From Gautieria morchelliformis (Eukaryota > Basidiomycota > Agaricomycetes > Gomphales > Gomphaceae), in the NCBI GenBank assembly GCA_015179125.1, contig WHVA01000473.1:24639-88638 (forward strand): DNA of 64,000 nucleotides, read 5' to 3'. The notes below the pieces were generated by a model. That model was not told the origin of the DNA. It saw only the letters and a list, made by a program, of their open reading frames with translations, and ran no database searches. The position numbers and the translations under genes are program-made. Shown in pieces: positions 54,446 to 64,000 of the stretch (positions are counted from its first letter, which is position 1; every line of letters starts with the position of its first letter).

Positions 54446-57362
54446 AATGAAATCGCTCTTTGGCAAAGTCTCATCCGGCCAAGCGGCCCTCTATTTCCGA
54501 CTCACCCTTGATGGCATGACGAGAGCCGTGACGTAGGAAAATGCGAGATAGCCTCATGGTGGTCGGTGGATGGGAACATGGGCTCGGGGATACACCTGGA
54601 GGTATCTTTCCTGTAGTTCTGGACGGTGAGACCTTGACTCAAGACCTGGTGTACAAATTGCAGCCCGACTCGGAGTCACGGTAACAATATTCCGTGTCTG
54701 GTCATCATCGCATCGTGAGTCGCTTCAGGACACGAACAGAGCCTCGCACTCTCGTGAGCTCTAAGATCTAACCCAGCAAAATCTGTACCTATGTTTCCAA
54801 ATTGCTGTCCTATTCCTGCCACGAGCACTGAAAATAGATCGAACCAATTGGCGCGATCACAGCGCCACCGAGTGATGCCACTGGGCAAAACACGTTTGCG
54901 AGCAACTGCAGCGTCTAGCTTGCGGCCGTTGGTTGATCTTTGCATCGCATCCATCCACGTATGGTAGATCAAGATGTCTGATTGATATAAGTTCAACAGG
55001 CAGCGCCACACACCTGGATCATCGTATCTGCCAGCTGGAGGTTGATGGTGATTCACTCCAAAGTTCCCTTGCCAGCGTTCAACAAAAAGCTAACTATCAG
55101 GTTTACGATACAAATGATACTGATTGTCTAGCATATATAACAGCTTCCCATATCAGCTAGGAAAAGTGGACGCCGGCCACCGACCCTTACCATTACGGGA
55201 TATCCACCACCTCCACCGTACTATGGACGCACTAATCTCAGAGCTCACTACAGTCGTTGCGGCATTTCGGGTCATCATCATGAACAGCAGTAAAGTATAC
55301 GTTGATCATTCTATTCATGCCATTTACCCTGAATCCCTGAAAGTGGCCGCTACCACATTGCTGTTGTACGAAATATTGATCACCTCTGGCCAAGAAACAA
55401 GATATATCTGGCTGTATGAACCATACCACCCGTACTTTGTCCGTGATCTTACTCACACTACACTTGTAGTAGAACTTCTTGGACGATGATCAATGTTTTA
55501 CATGTCCTTATCCGATATTACGCCTTGGGCTACCTGCTTATTAGCACATATGGTATATATAAAGCCTTTCCTGTGCATTCTACTTTATGTCCATCTAATA
55601 TGCCAATGCAGCAACAGCCAACGCAAATTTATCTGTAGAGGTGATATCATTTAATGTGTTGTCGCTCGACATTGCTCACTCTGCTGTGGTTTGGCAGTTG
55701 TATGGCGACTGTTCATCACTGCTAGGAAAAAAGTATCCATTGATCTGCTTGCTTATAGTTGCACACCTTTCAACAGATTTGCAATCTGGTATGATGTGTT
55801 AATTTGCTTTATTTATGACATATAAATTTACAGTGTTGAAGGGGGGTCTAGTCTATGTCCCTTTCGTTGATCTGCTTATCATCCTTCGGATATATGCACT
55901 ATATCATGACAGCAAAAAAAGTTAGTTGGTTTCAAGTGATAGTTACTTTGGACTCAAGTGCCTTGCAATAGTGGCTGTAGTTTTGGTGGCACTTTGGATA
56001 GGTGTGTCAGACTTCTGTGCCTTTGAATAAACTAATCTTCTTTTTAGCCGAAGTTGTTGTAAATCTCATTTACAGCATCCTCAACTCATTATGCTCATGA
56101 CTGCAGTCTACCCTTACATTCATAGGACTTCAGTTTTTGCCATCTAACACCATCCCCGATCCTCTCCCAGGTAACCTGCCAGGTTGTTTTCTGGACTTGA
56201 CATTTAGTACCTCCAAGGTTGTTGAGTGTGGGTGGGTAGCCTTCTCACCAGATAAGCAGAGACACATAACCTAACTTACCTGACACTAGTGCCATCTTTG
56301 GTGCATTCCAAGGCACGTTAAGCATTGATATAAATAGATTTTACTGATTTGGACAGTCAATATCATCAGCCATATATTTTGCCCTTACTATGTATAAGTT
56401 GTTTATACGAGTTAAACCACTTGGCTTCTTTATGACTCCACTATTGAAAGTGTTCTTCAGGTGAGTTCAAGGCTTTGTCTTCCCATAACCTTCTACTAAG
56501 CCACACTTCTGTAGGGATGGAGCGGGGTATTGCTTGATGTGGGTTTGATATTTCTTCTCAACAAGATTCACAAGCTGATAATCTATGATTCCTGTTTTCA
56601 AGCATCTTTGGTAAGTGATAACCTAAGTTACTTCCTTTTTTTTTATTGAGGAGAGGGACAGCTATGTACCTTTTTGCCATATTGTTGCCTGCGACTGCAG
56701 CCCCACTGTTACAAGGAATTGGGCAGCTGTGAGTACATCTCCAACTGACTGCTGATCCATGACTTACTTCCAGTCTTCTGTCAAGATGGATCATCTCCAT
56801 TGTCGCAATCTCAGTAAGGTTCATTCCCTTCATTTGCACCACATTCTCATGCAAGATTTAGGCTGGGAGGTTAGTTTTGAACCTTAGAGATGTTTCAGCT
56901 GACAAGTTGGATCACTGGGGCCTGTAAGAACCCGGCCCCTGGCCAGTTGCTTACCAGTACTACCCTTTTTACTGGCCCCGAGTCTTGTGAATATCATGCC
57001 TGAGCCCAAGCTCATGCCCGAGTTTAAACACATGGCCTATTTCCTTATCTATCTGTTCTGTTCCATCAGGCATGACTTAGTAATATTTACCTCATCCCTA
57101 TCCCTGCATATGCTCACCCCTGACCTTTACCCTGACCAATATATAAGCCCACCTGTATGCACTCTTGTTCTTCAGTCTGATATCGACTCTCGTACACCCT
57201 TTGATCCTTAGCTAGTTTTTAAGCATTCACCTCTTGAACTAAACCTTGCCTGTTATTTGTTTATCTAAGAAGTTGGGACTGGTTAGGGCCAGCGCAGCAC
57301 ATAAGCTGAAGCCTAGTCCCTTCCTGACCTCCCTCTCAGAGCCTCACTCTGTAACCTCAGAC
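54446..57362. other. Gene-free stretch, degenerate
   Basis: I could not recognise any protein domain on either strand. 56924-57362 has LTR-like looks (TGTAAGAACCCGG start, TATATAAG at about 57142), but no partner or boundaries were established. Confidence 0.4.
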
Positions 57363-58016
57363 TGTCAGGGGACACCCTGTTTTCCAGTTCCAACACTACC
57401 ATGAGTTCAGTTTCCATTTCCAATTCTGCTTCTGAAATCATTCCCGCTGTAAGACAGCTGCGCTGTCTAGTTGTGGATGATGCATACACAAGCACCCACA
57501 CACAGCCGCGGATTGTGGACAAGCATATCCTGTCCACATATCTTGTCCACCTAGCTTATTCACATCATGTCCACAATTCCTTACTATTTTTAGTTTTTCA
57601 TTGTTCCCTCAAGCTATAAGTAGTACAAGTTACGACCGAATAGATTATCTTTTGAGAACCCTTCTCACTCGCACCTTTCTCTTCTAAGTCGTACCCTCCG
57701 TGCACCACTAGGCCTGAACGACGCATTACACCGCTTCTGGAAGCGCCTCCGCCAGCTCTGTTCACTTCACCAGTTCCACTCCATTTTCCAATTTCCACTT
57801 TTGGAACAGTGGTGGAAGTCAAGTGACTCATGTAGTATGCAACATCCAAGCATTGCCAGCATGGTTATAAGGCTGTATCTGGTGTGGTGGCGTCCCCTCA
57901 GCTTGATCTCTGAGGATATCCACTACACAGTTGGTTATTGTCCTTGCATCAGCACTTATCTCCTTGAGTATCTTTAGGTTGTGGCTTCATCATTAGTGTT
58001 GCCCTCACAAGATGGA
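57363..58016 (+). repeat. Composite gypsy LTR remnant
   Basis: The left part (57363-57447, 57731-57855) resembles the LTR at 59739-60206 (TGTCAGGGGACACCCTG, TTCC-rich). The right part (about 57862-58016) resembles the inner-element LTR, with 'ttataagg', 'cctcagcttgatctctgagg' and end 'gttgccctcaca'. It is therefore a third, related LTR family, or a recombinant. A 283-bp insert splits it. Confidence 0.7.
57448..57730 (+). repeat. Nested solo LTR-like insert, 283 bp
   Basis: TGTAAGACAG...CGCATTACA with 5-bp terminal inversion TGTAA/TTACA. CCGC precedes and follows it, and the host LTR reads 'cccgc' joined to 'ttctgg', as in the relative at 59739-60206. It carries a TATAAG at about 57616. No coding capacity. 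Confidence 0.6.
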
Positions 58017-58447
58017 GTCCCAGCTGGAGACGGTCAACAAGTTTTGAGATCGCATGGACTGAAGCCTTGCAGAAGCCAAGCCTGCTCTCACGAAGAGCAA
58101 GGATAATGCAGTGTAGTACTACAACCAAGCCCAAGTTCCGAATACTAAGTCAGAGACAAGGTGTCCTTGGACACGAATGACATCTGTGTTGAGAATATAA
58201 GAATATGCAAGCTATGCTACCAATTTCACTGCATACAAAGCATGCTGACATTACTGTAAACTCACCAAACTGACTCCCATCTCCATCTCACATCCACATC
58301 TATCCCTTAAACCAGAAACCGCCTCTATTATCATGACTGAGGCAACAACATGGTGTGTGTGGAGCCCACTGAGCCAGGCATGTATACCATGAGTGCACAT
58401 GATGTCATAGATCAAGTACCGCTGATCAAGGCCTCTACCCCACACAT
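58017..58447. other. Gene-free stretch next to LTR remnant
   Basis: Probably degenerate retroelement interior; nothing recognisable. Confidence 0.4.
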
Positions 58448-58673
58448 TGTACAACAAAGGAATGTAAAATAGATGTTATTATTCGATCTATTCAAGATTC
58501 ATCCGCTTTTATACTAAATACCATGTCCCTTTATTACTAATGCTTCAAGCTGCTGCTGTGCTGATGCCATGCTGGTGCACCAGCATCCCAGAGTCGAGGA
58601 GAGAACACTCTTGAACATCTGGCTATATGCGTGCTGGTTCTCCTTGGCTGACTCATCATCCCAATTACTAACA
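58448..58673 (-). repeat. Copia 3' LTR, second copia element
   Basis: On the minus strand TGTTAGTAATTGGG starts at 58673 directly after the purine tract 'tgaggggga' and the pol tail 'FLLRGSVS'. It ends ...TTTGTTGTACA at 58448. Confidence 0.65.
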
Positions 58674-59190
58674 CTCCCCCTCAGCAAGAAGTCCTTTCCC
58701 TTGAACCCTAATTTCCCCATTAGATATCTGTGTTGATGTAGCTCTAGTCCCTTCGTAAGTATATCCGTTGTATTTTCCTTCGTTGGTACATATGTAAGTG
58801 ATGCCTCATGAGAGGCCGCTTTCTCACAGATAAAGTGATAAGCAACATTGATATGCTTGGTACATGCATGGTACGTTGCATCATGTGATAGAGTGATGGT
58901 GCCTAGATTATCTGATTGGAGTGACATAGGCTGGGATTGATCTATCCTGAGCTCCTCGATGAAGCGCCTTAGCCAAATCAGTTGCTTAGTGCCCTCCATA
59001 AGTGCCATGTATTCGGCCTCCATGATAGATAATGTGATTGTCCACTGCTCCATGCAATAGCTCCTCCCCCTAGTGTAGTCACATAACCACTAATAGATAG
59101 TGCGTCAGTTCTATTAGCATAATCTGAGTTGATGAATATTTCATCATTCTGTTTGTCCATCGGTTTGGGGGTGGTAGGCTGTAAATACAT
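58674..59190 (-). pseudogene. Ty1/copia RNase H, second element
   Basis: Minus strand: 'INSDYANRTDALSISGYVTT' and 'GGGAIAWSS' in one frame, then after a shift near 59050 'WTITLSIMEAEYMALMEGTK', 'IDQSQPMSLQSDNLGTITLS', 'KHINVAYHFICEKA', 'NTTDILTKGLELHQHRYLM', ending in the polypurine tract. It differs from the copia remnant at 28798-29405 (TEAEF, LYIDNQS), so two copia families are present. The frameshift and missing upstream pol make it dead. Confidence 0.9.
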
Positions 59191-59206
59191 ATATTTACCT
59201 GTATTG

Positions 59207-59738
59207 CTGCGAGCTCAGAACATATTTCAAGGGGGAAGGAGGCTGATCGAGATCATAATTGGCCATGCCCACCAGACAATTGGCCACTATGGTCAACTGA
59301 AAACTTTGAACTACATTTGGAGAACATACTGGTGGCCCAGTATGGCCTTGGACATTGAGGCATTCTGCACTTCGTGCGCGAAGTGTCAGACCACCAAGAC
59401 AGGCACGCCGCGGCCTGCAGGACTGCTGCATAGCCTGCCCATACCCGATAGACCATGGCAATCTATTGGTATCGATTTTATGGGCCCACCTCCCAAATCA
59501 AATGACTGTGATTACCTCATGGTAATCATAGATAGACTCACGTCTCACATACACCTTGTCCCAATGACGACGAGTGTGATGGCCAAAGGAATAGCCTGGC
59601 TATTCCTAAAAGAGGTCGTAAGACTTCATGGAGTCCCAGACTCCATAGTCTCAGGTCGAGACTCGAAATTTACGTCCATATTCTGGTGTGAACTTCAACG
59701 ACTCATGGGGATGAAACTCCTCATGTCCACTGCGTTCC
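59207..59738 (+). pseudogene. Integrase fragment of the outer-element family
   Basis: Plus-strand frame close to the integrase at 22880-23698: 'GGRRLIEIIIGHAHQTIGHY', 'YWWPSMALDIEAFCTSCAKC', 'PDRPWQSIGIDFMGPPPKSN', 'LFLKEVVRLHGVPDSIVS', 'LMGMKLLMSTAF'. It stops just before the expected 'HPQTDG' because another LTR begins at 59739. It shows the intact Arg codon (AGA) where the outer element has a stop at 22880. Confidence 0.9.
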
Positions 59739-60206
59739 TGTCAGGGGACACCCTGTTTTCCATTTCCAGTTCCGACACCACACCCAGTTCCGACTCCGCT
59801 TCCGGTTCCGATTCCATCTCCGCATCCGCTTTCAGGAACGATTCCGCTTCTGGGAGAACTTCCACCAGTTCCGTTCGCCTTGCCAGTTCCACTCCGATTT
59901 CCGACTTCCGCCCCGGAACAGTGTCGGAAATCAAGCGACTCGCATAATAGGTGGCATCAAGGGTCGATCAAGGGTCAGGGGGATGCAGGGTTGATGGCGG
60001 GTGCCAAGCGTTGTCCCTGGTTGCGCAGCGTAGTATAATACGGGCTCGCTGACATTGGGGGTCCTTAGACTTTTCTCTTTGGATTTCCCCTTGTCAGGTG
60101 AGAACCCCCTCTCTTGTATGCTCTGTTCATTTATACATACTTTGGATTTCCCCTTGTCAGTTGTGTGGTAGTGTGATCTCCACGACTAGCCAGGGTTGCC
60201 CTTACA
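59739..60206 (+). repeat. 5' LTR (468 bp)
   Basis: TGTCAGGGGACACC...GGTTGCCCTTACA. The end resembles the inner-element LTR end (GTTGCCCTCACA). The left end interrupts an integrase at 'STAF'. Confidence 0.82.
60033..60076 (+). promoter_or_regulatory. LTR promoter: TATA-like box and predicted transcript start
   Basis: TATAATA at about 60033, then about 34 nt to AGACTTTTCT at 60067-60076, the word complementary to the candidate primer site. Confidence 0.6.
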
Positions 60207-60208
60207 GC

Positions 60209-60218
60209 AGAAAAGTCT
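60209..60218 (+). promoter_or_regulatory. Candidate self-primer binding site
   Basis: AGAAAAGTCT, 2 nt past the LTR end, perfectly complementary to 60067-60076. Confidence 0.7.
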
Positions 60219-60393
60219 CTCCCCTAGAGGACCGGCGGTCGTACTGTGCGTTGCATTCGCCATAGGTGCGTTCGGAATCGGAGACAGCGACTCGGAGATC
60301 GCAACCTCTTCCGCACATACAGCGTACGACAGCCCCTCTTCTTACGTCGAGCTCCCAACCCCGGAAATCCCGTCCCATATTTCTCCTTCCAAC

Positions 60394-61569
60394 ATGGATC
60401 CGGACGATCGTCTTCGGAATATGGAGGAGGAATTGACGCGGAACCGGATGAAGACCGACGCGATTGAAACAGCCTTACAAGCGATTTTGGCTAAGTTAGA
60501 TATTCCACAAGGTGGTGGAAATGAAATGCTGGATGATCCGGATTTCGGAAAAGCGGAACTAGCGGAAAAGAGGATGTCCGCGAAGTTAGCAAAGGTCAAA
60601 CCCGCAACTCCGGCGGACTTTGACGGAGATCGGGAGAAGGGACGCGCATTCTTCAACACATGCAGCATCTACTTCGCAATTGTCGGAGACCTCTTTCCGA
60701 ACGACCAGGCTCGGATTCACTGGACGTTGTCCTTTTTCAAATCGGACCGCGCAGCCCGTTTTGCAAACAAGGTGATCCGACATGAAGCAAAGGGCAAGGG
60801 GAACTACTTCCGGGACTGGGACGCGTTCGAGAAAACATTTTCCGACCAGTTCTGCCCGAAAAACGAGCAGCTCACAGCCCTTACAAAGCTCGAGGGGACG
60901 AGCTGGTACCAGGCCAAAGATCCGGTCGATGACTACATCGATCGCTTCCAGGAGCTCATCGACCTTGCGGAATATGACGACGACAAGACGATCGTCATCA
61001 AATTCCGACGAGGACTTGATCCGACGCTCCAGAACCAAGTTGCGCTGCTTGGGGATGGAGCTCCGGATTTTGATGACCCGGAAGGGTGGTACCAAGCTGC
61101 GCAGAAGGTTTCTCGGAACAGGGAGGCAAATGAGGCCTTCGTGGAGACGAGTCGGAACACGACACGCAGTTCCGCTCGTCCTACTCAACCTGTGCCAAAA
61201 CCCGGAAGCGCATTCATTCCCACACGGAAATTATTTCCGATGCTTGCTCCGCCTGCTCCTATTAGGAACCATAGCCCTCCTCCCTCGAAGAGTGGCCCTG
61301 CCCCGATGGATGTTGACCGCATGCGCGGAAAAGGCCACGGAACTATCACCTGCTTCCGCTGCCGACAACCAGGCCACTACGCTCGCGAGTGCCCCCAAGC
61401 CTTTGATATCCGGCTTATGACCACAGAGGAGAAACTCGAGATCCTTCCAGAGTTCCTCGCGCTTGCAGACATAAACGGAGTGCCCACTGCGGAAGAGCTT
61501 TCCGAAAATGCGGAACATGGTCTACCGGAAGCGGAAGATGCATCGGATTTTGTGACACGCAGCGGGTGA
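60394..61569 (+). CDS. Gag with CCHC zinc knuckle
   Basis: Capsid precursor, 391 aa. I start at ATG 60394 ('MDPDDRLRNMEEELTRNRMK') because the earlier in-frame ATG (60196) is in the LTR. A short coiled-coil N-terminus is followed by the gag domain ('KPATPADFDGDREKGRAFFN', 'WDAFEKTFSDQFCPKNEQ', 'DPVDDYIDRFQELIDLAEYD', 'IVIKFRRGLDPTLQN'), a Pro-rich linker and the knuckle 'CFRCRQPGHYAREC' from about residue 320. The frame is open throughout. Pol follows in another frame after about 180 nt, so it is not a simple Gag-Pol fusion. Confidence 0.9.
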   Translation: MDPDDRLRNMEEELTRNRMKTDAIETALQAILAKLDIPQGGGNEMLDDPDFGKAELAEKRMSAKLAKVKPATPADFDGDREKGRAFFNTCSIYFAIVGDLFPNDQARIHWTLSFFKSDRAARFANKVIRHEAKGKGNYFRDWDAFEKTFSDQFCPKNEQLTALTKLEGTSWYQAKDPVDDYIDRFQELIDLAEYDDDKTIVIKFRRGLDPTLQNQVALLGDGAPDFDDPEGWYQAAQKVSRNREANEAFVETSRNTTRSSARPTQPVPKPGSAFIPTRKLFPMLAPPAPIRNHSPPPSKSGPAPMDVDRMRGKGHGTITCFRCRQPGHYARECPQAFDIRLMTTEEKLEILPEFLALADINGVPTAEELSENAEHGLPEAEDASDFVTRSG

Positions 61570-61747
61570 GATGTGTGCCCCTGCTGCCTGTACATAACCG
61601 GTTTGCCTGTCTTGAAGTAGAGAATGAAAAGCCCCACTCCCCTCACTTCGTACAGACCCACCGGATAAAGTCACACAAAAACCAAATCTGACACCCCATC
61701 CATCCCGCATCCGCCCTTGGGAGAGACGCCTTCCGAAGCGCTATGTT

Positions 61748-64000
61748 GTGGCTGCCACCCCTGGCCCCAAGTCACTAGTCATTAAGGTGGAGATCCAGAC
61801 GACAGATACGGCGGAAGTCAAATCCGGACCCGCCCTTGTCGATTGCGGGGCCACTGGTCAGTTTATGGACCGGGACTATGTGGAACGGAACCGACTGACC
61901 ACGCGGAAGTTGCAACGTGCAATCCCGGTGTTCAATGTGGATGGAAGCCCCAATGAGGCAGGGTCCATCACGGAGATAGTAGACACAATTCTCCGCTACG
62001 ATGGACACTCAGAACGCACTTCCTTTGCAGTCACCAGCCTGGGGAAGCAGGACATCATCCTCGGGTTTACCTGGCTTCAGGAGCACAACCCGGAGATCAA
62101 TTGGCAGACTCGGAAGGTACTGATGAGTCGATGTCCAGCCAAGTGTCACATGTGCAGGTCGGAACTGCGGAAGGAGCACCAGGAGCAGCGGAAGACTGAA
62201 CGGCTCATACAGACATGTCGTTCTGGCCCCCATCCACTGCTTGCAGAAGAAGACTCGGAAGTGGAATTTGAACCGGATCCCACTTCCGATTCCGATTCCG
62301 ATTCCGACGTCATCCGACTCGGCCCGGAAGACATTCTGGCGGAAGGGGAGCGCTTGCTGTACGTAAACCTTCCGCCGGAAGCGGAACACATCCGCGCCAC
62401 CGGAAATATTTCGCAACGCCTTGCTGAAGCCTCCAAGAGGCATGATAGAGTAGAGGCGGAAATTCCGGAGTACCTGCGAGAGTTCGAGGACGTCTTTTCC
62501 AAGGAGTCGTTTGATACCCTGCCTCCACGGAAGCTGTGGGACCACGCCATCGAGTTGGAGCCTGGGTCAAAGCCCACCAACTGCAAGGTCTACCCGCTGT
62601 CACCCAAGGAGCAGGTAGAGCTCGATGCGTTCCTTGCGGAAAACCTCCGTACAGGGAGGATCCGCCCCTCCAAGTCACCCATGGCATCTCCGGTGTTCTT
62701 CATCAAGAAGAAGGATGGCTCGCTCAGACTTGTGCAGGACTACCGGACCTTGAATGCGATCACGATCAAGAACCGGTACCCCATTCCACTCATTTCCGAA
62801 CTGATCACACAACTCCGCGGGGCGAGGTACTTCACTAAGCTGGATGTCCGCTGGGGCTTCAACAATGTCCGGATCCGGGAGGGAGACGAGTGGAAGGCCG
62901 CATTCCGCACCAATCGAGGACTCTTTGAGCCACAGGTCATGTTCTTTGGCCTCACCAACAGTCCCGCCACATTCCAGACGATGATGAATGACATTTTCTG
63001 TGACATGATAGCAGAAGGGGTTGTCTGCGTCTACCTCGATGACATCCTCATTTTCACGAAAACAATGTCTGAACATCGGGAAGTCGTGCGGAGAGTGCTG
63101 GAACGGCTCCGGGAGTACAACCTGTGTCTCAAGCCGGAAAAGTGCGAATTTGAGCGGACGCGGATAGAGTATCTTGGGGTGATTGTGTCGGAAGGAAGGT
63201 GGAAATGGACCCAGTCAAAGTTTCCGGTGTATCGGATTGGCCCGCGCCGCGAAACAAGAAGGAGGTCCAGTCCTTCATTGGGTTTGTCAATATCTACCGG
63301 CGGTTCATCAAGGACTTCTCCTGCCACGCCCGTGCCTCTTCGACCTCACCAAGAAGGAGGTTGGATGGCGGTGGGGAGAGCCGGAACAGACTTCCTTTGA
63401 CAAACTCAAGGAGCTGATCACTTCCGCCCCGGTCCTGATCTTTCCCGACGACTCTCGCCCTTATCGAGTCGAGGCGGATTCTTCCGACGCAGCTACCGGA
63501 GCGGTCTTGTCACAGCAGTCATCGGAAGATGGTGGGGGGTGGCATCCGATTGCCTTCTTCTCTAAGAGCCTTAGTCCGGTCGAGCGGAACTATGAGATCC
63601 ATGACAAGGAGATGCTGGCAATCATCCGAGCGCTGGAGGAGTGGCGACACTTCCTCGAGGGTGCTCTATGCCCTTTTGAGATCTGGACAGACCACAAGAA
63701 CCTCGAGTATTTCCGCATGGCTAAGAAGCTGAACCGACGACAAGCACGGTGGTCCCTACACCTGTCCCGGTTTGACTTCATGCTCCACCACCGCCCCGGC
63801 CGCACCATGGGCAAGCCCGATGCCCTATCCCGCCGCGCGGATCACGGAAGCGGAAGTGGAGACAACGCGGATATGACACTGCTCCGCCCAAGTCTCTTTG
63901 CAATCCGTGCCCTAGAAGGAGTAACTGCAGTTGGGGCGGAAGCGGAAAATGCTCCGGGATATCCGGAGCAGTACCGGAATGGAGAGAAGGAGGAGTCGGT
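61748..64000 (+). pseudogene. Pol: protease, RT, RNase H (partial, two frameshifts)
   Basis: The frame is already open upstream of 61748 ('RRLPKRYVVAATPGPKS'). Protease active site 'LVDCGATGQFMD' (about 61835-61870). RT: 'RPSKSPMASPVFFIKKKDGS', 'VQDYRTLNAITI', 'YFTKLDVRWGFNNVRIRE', 'FGLTNSPATFQTMMN', catalytic YLDD at 63032-63043, '[10 protein letters not shown]'. One base is missing near 63199 (before '[15 protein letters not shown]') and another near 63337 (before '[11 protein letters not shown]'). RNase H then reads 'VEADSSDAATGAVLSQQ', 'YEIHDKEMLAIIRALEEWRH', 'DHKNLEYF'. The window ends before the integrase. Both lesions are single-base losses in an otherwise clean frame, so sequencing error is possible. 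Confidence 0.9.

Larger units (their letters stand above)
59739..64000 (+). mobile_element. Ty3/gypsy element with GGAA/TTCC-rich LTR, runs off window
   Basis: 5' LTR 59739-60206, gag, protease, RT and RNase H on the plus strand; integrase and the 3' LTR lie beyond 64000. 'cggaa' and its complement are strikingly frequent throughout LTR and coding region. The RT is of the same group as the inner element (both 'RPSKSPMASPVFF', 'FGLTNSPATFQTMMN'). Confidence 0.92.

Overview
This is a transposon-rich stretch of a eukaryotic, almost certainly fungal, genome. Two host genes have many short introns (mostly about 50-60 bp, GT...AG). The repeats are Ty3/gypsy chromoviruses with chromodomains, Ty1/copia, a LINE, hAT, CACTA, a TA-target element and Helitron-like units, a mix typical of filamentous basidiomycetes (Agaricomycetes). 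I cannot name the species; a Rhizoctonia-like Agaricomycete would fit but is not proven. No bacterial features, rRNA, tRNA or CRISPR were seen.

Layout. 1-3 kb: a 5'-truncated LINE on the minus strand and the 3' tail of a second copy. 6.2-10.6 kb: a block with an intact 10-exon MFS (DHA2-type) transporter gene and, downstream, a CACTA-type MITE. 10.8-12.8 kb: a Helitron-like element on the minus strand. 12.8-29.4 kb: a three-level nest. A copia element is split by a chromodomain gypsy element (13076-28797, 213-bp LTRs), which is itself split by a second gypsy element (14296-20815, identical 368-bp LTRs, CCTAC target duplication). The inner element carries a clean 1.2-kb internal inversion. 29.4-39.5 kb: remnants of a gypsy family with 1.27-kb LTRs ('L3'), a hAT remnant and one copy of a 906-bp TA-target element. 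39.5-46 kb: four head-to-tail Helitron-like units with minisatellites. 46.4-49.8 kb: a second copy of the MFS block, now a pseudogene. 50.6-51.5 kb: a second, practically identical copy of the TA-target element. 51.8-53.7 kb: the host IMP dehydrogenase gene (3 exons, TATA box), the clearest housekeeping gene here. 57.4-59.7 kb: LTR, copia and integrase remnants. 59.7-64 kb: a gypsy element with GGAA/TTCC-rich LTRs running off the window.

How the parts relate. The host content is small: one working transporter, its dead paralogue and IMP dehydrogenase. Everything else is mobile DNA inserted into mobile DNA, and the nesting gives relative ages. Three unrelated LTR families share one layout: a TATA box, then 33-34 nt downstream a 10-11 nt word that is complementary to a word lying 2 nt past the LTR end. 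This fits Tf1/sushi-type self-priming instead of tRNA priming. Most nonsense codons in the retroelements look like CGA to TGA changes, as expected from deamination of methylated CpG. Two gypsy elements carry an extra ORF of unknown function between the chromodomain and the 3' LTR.
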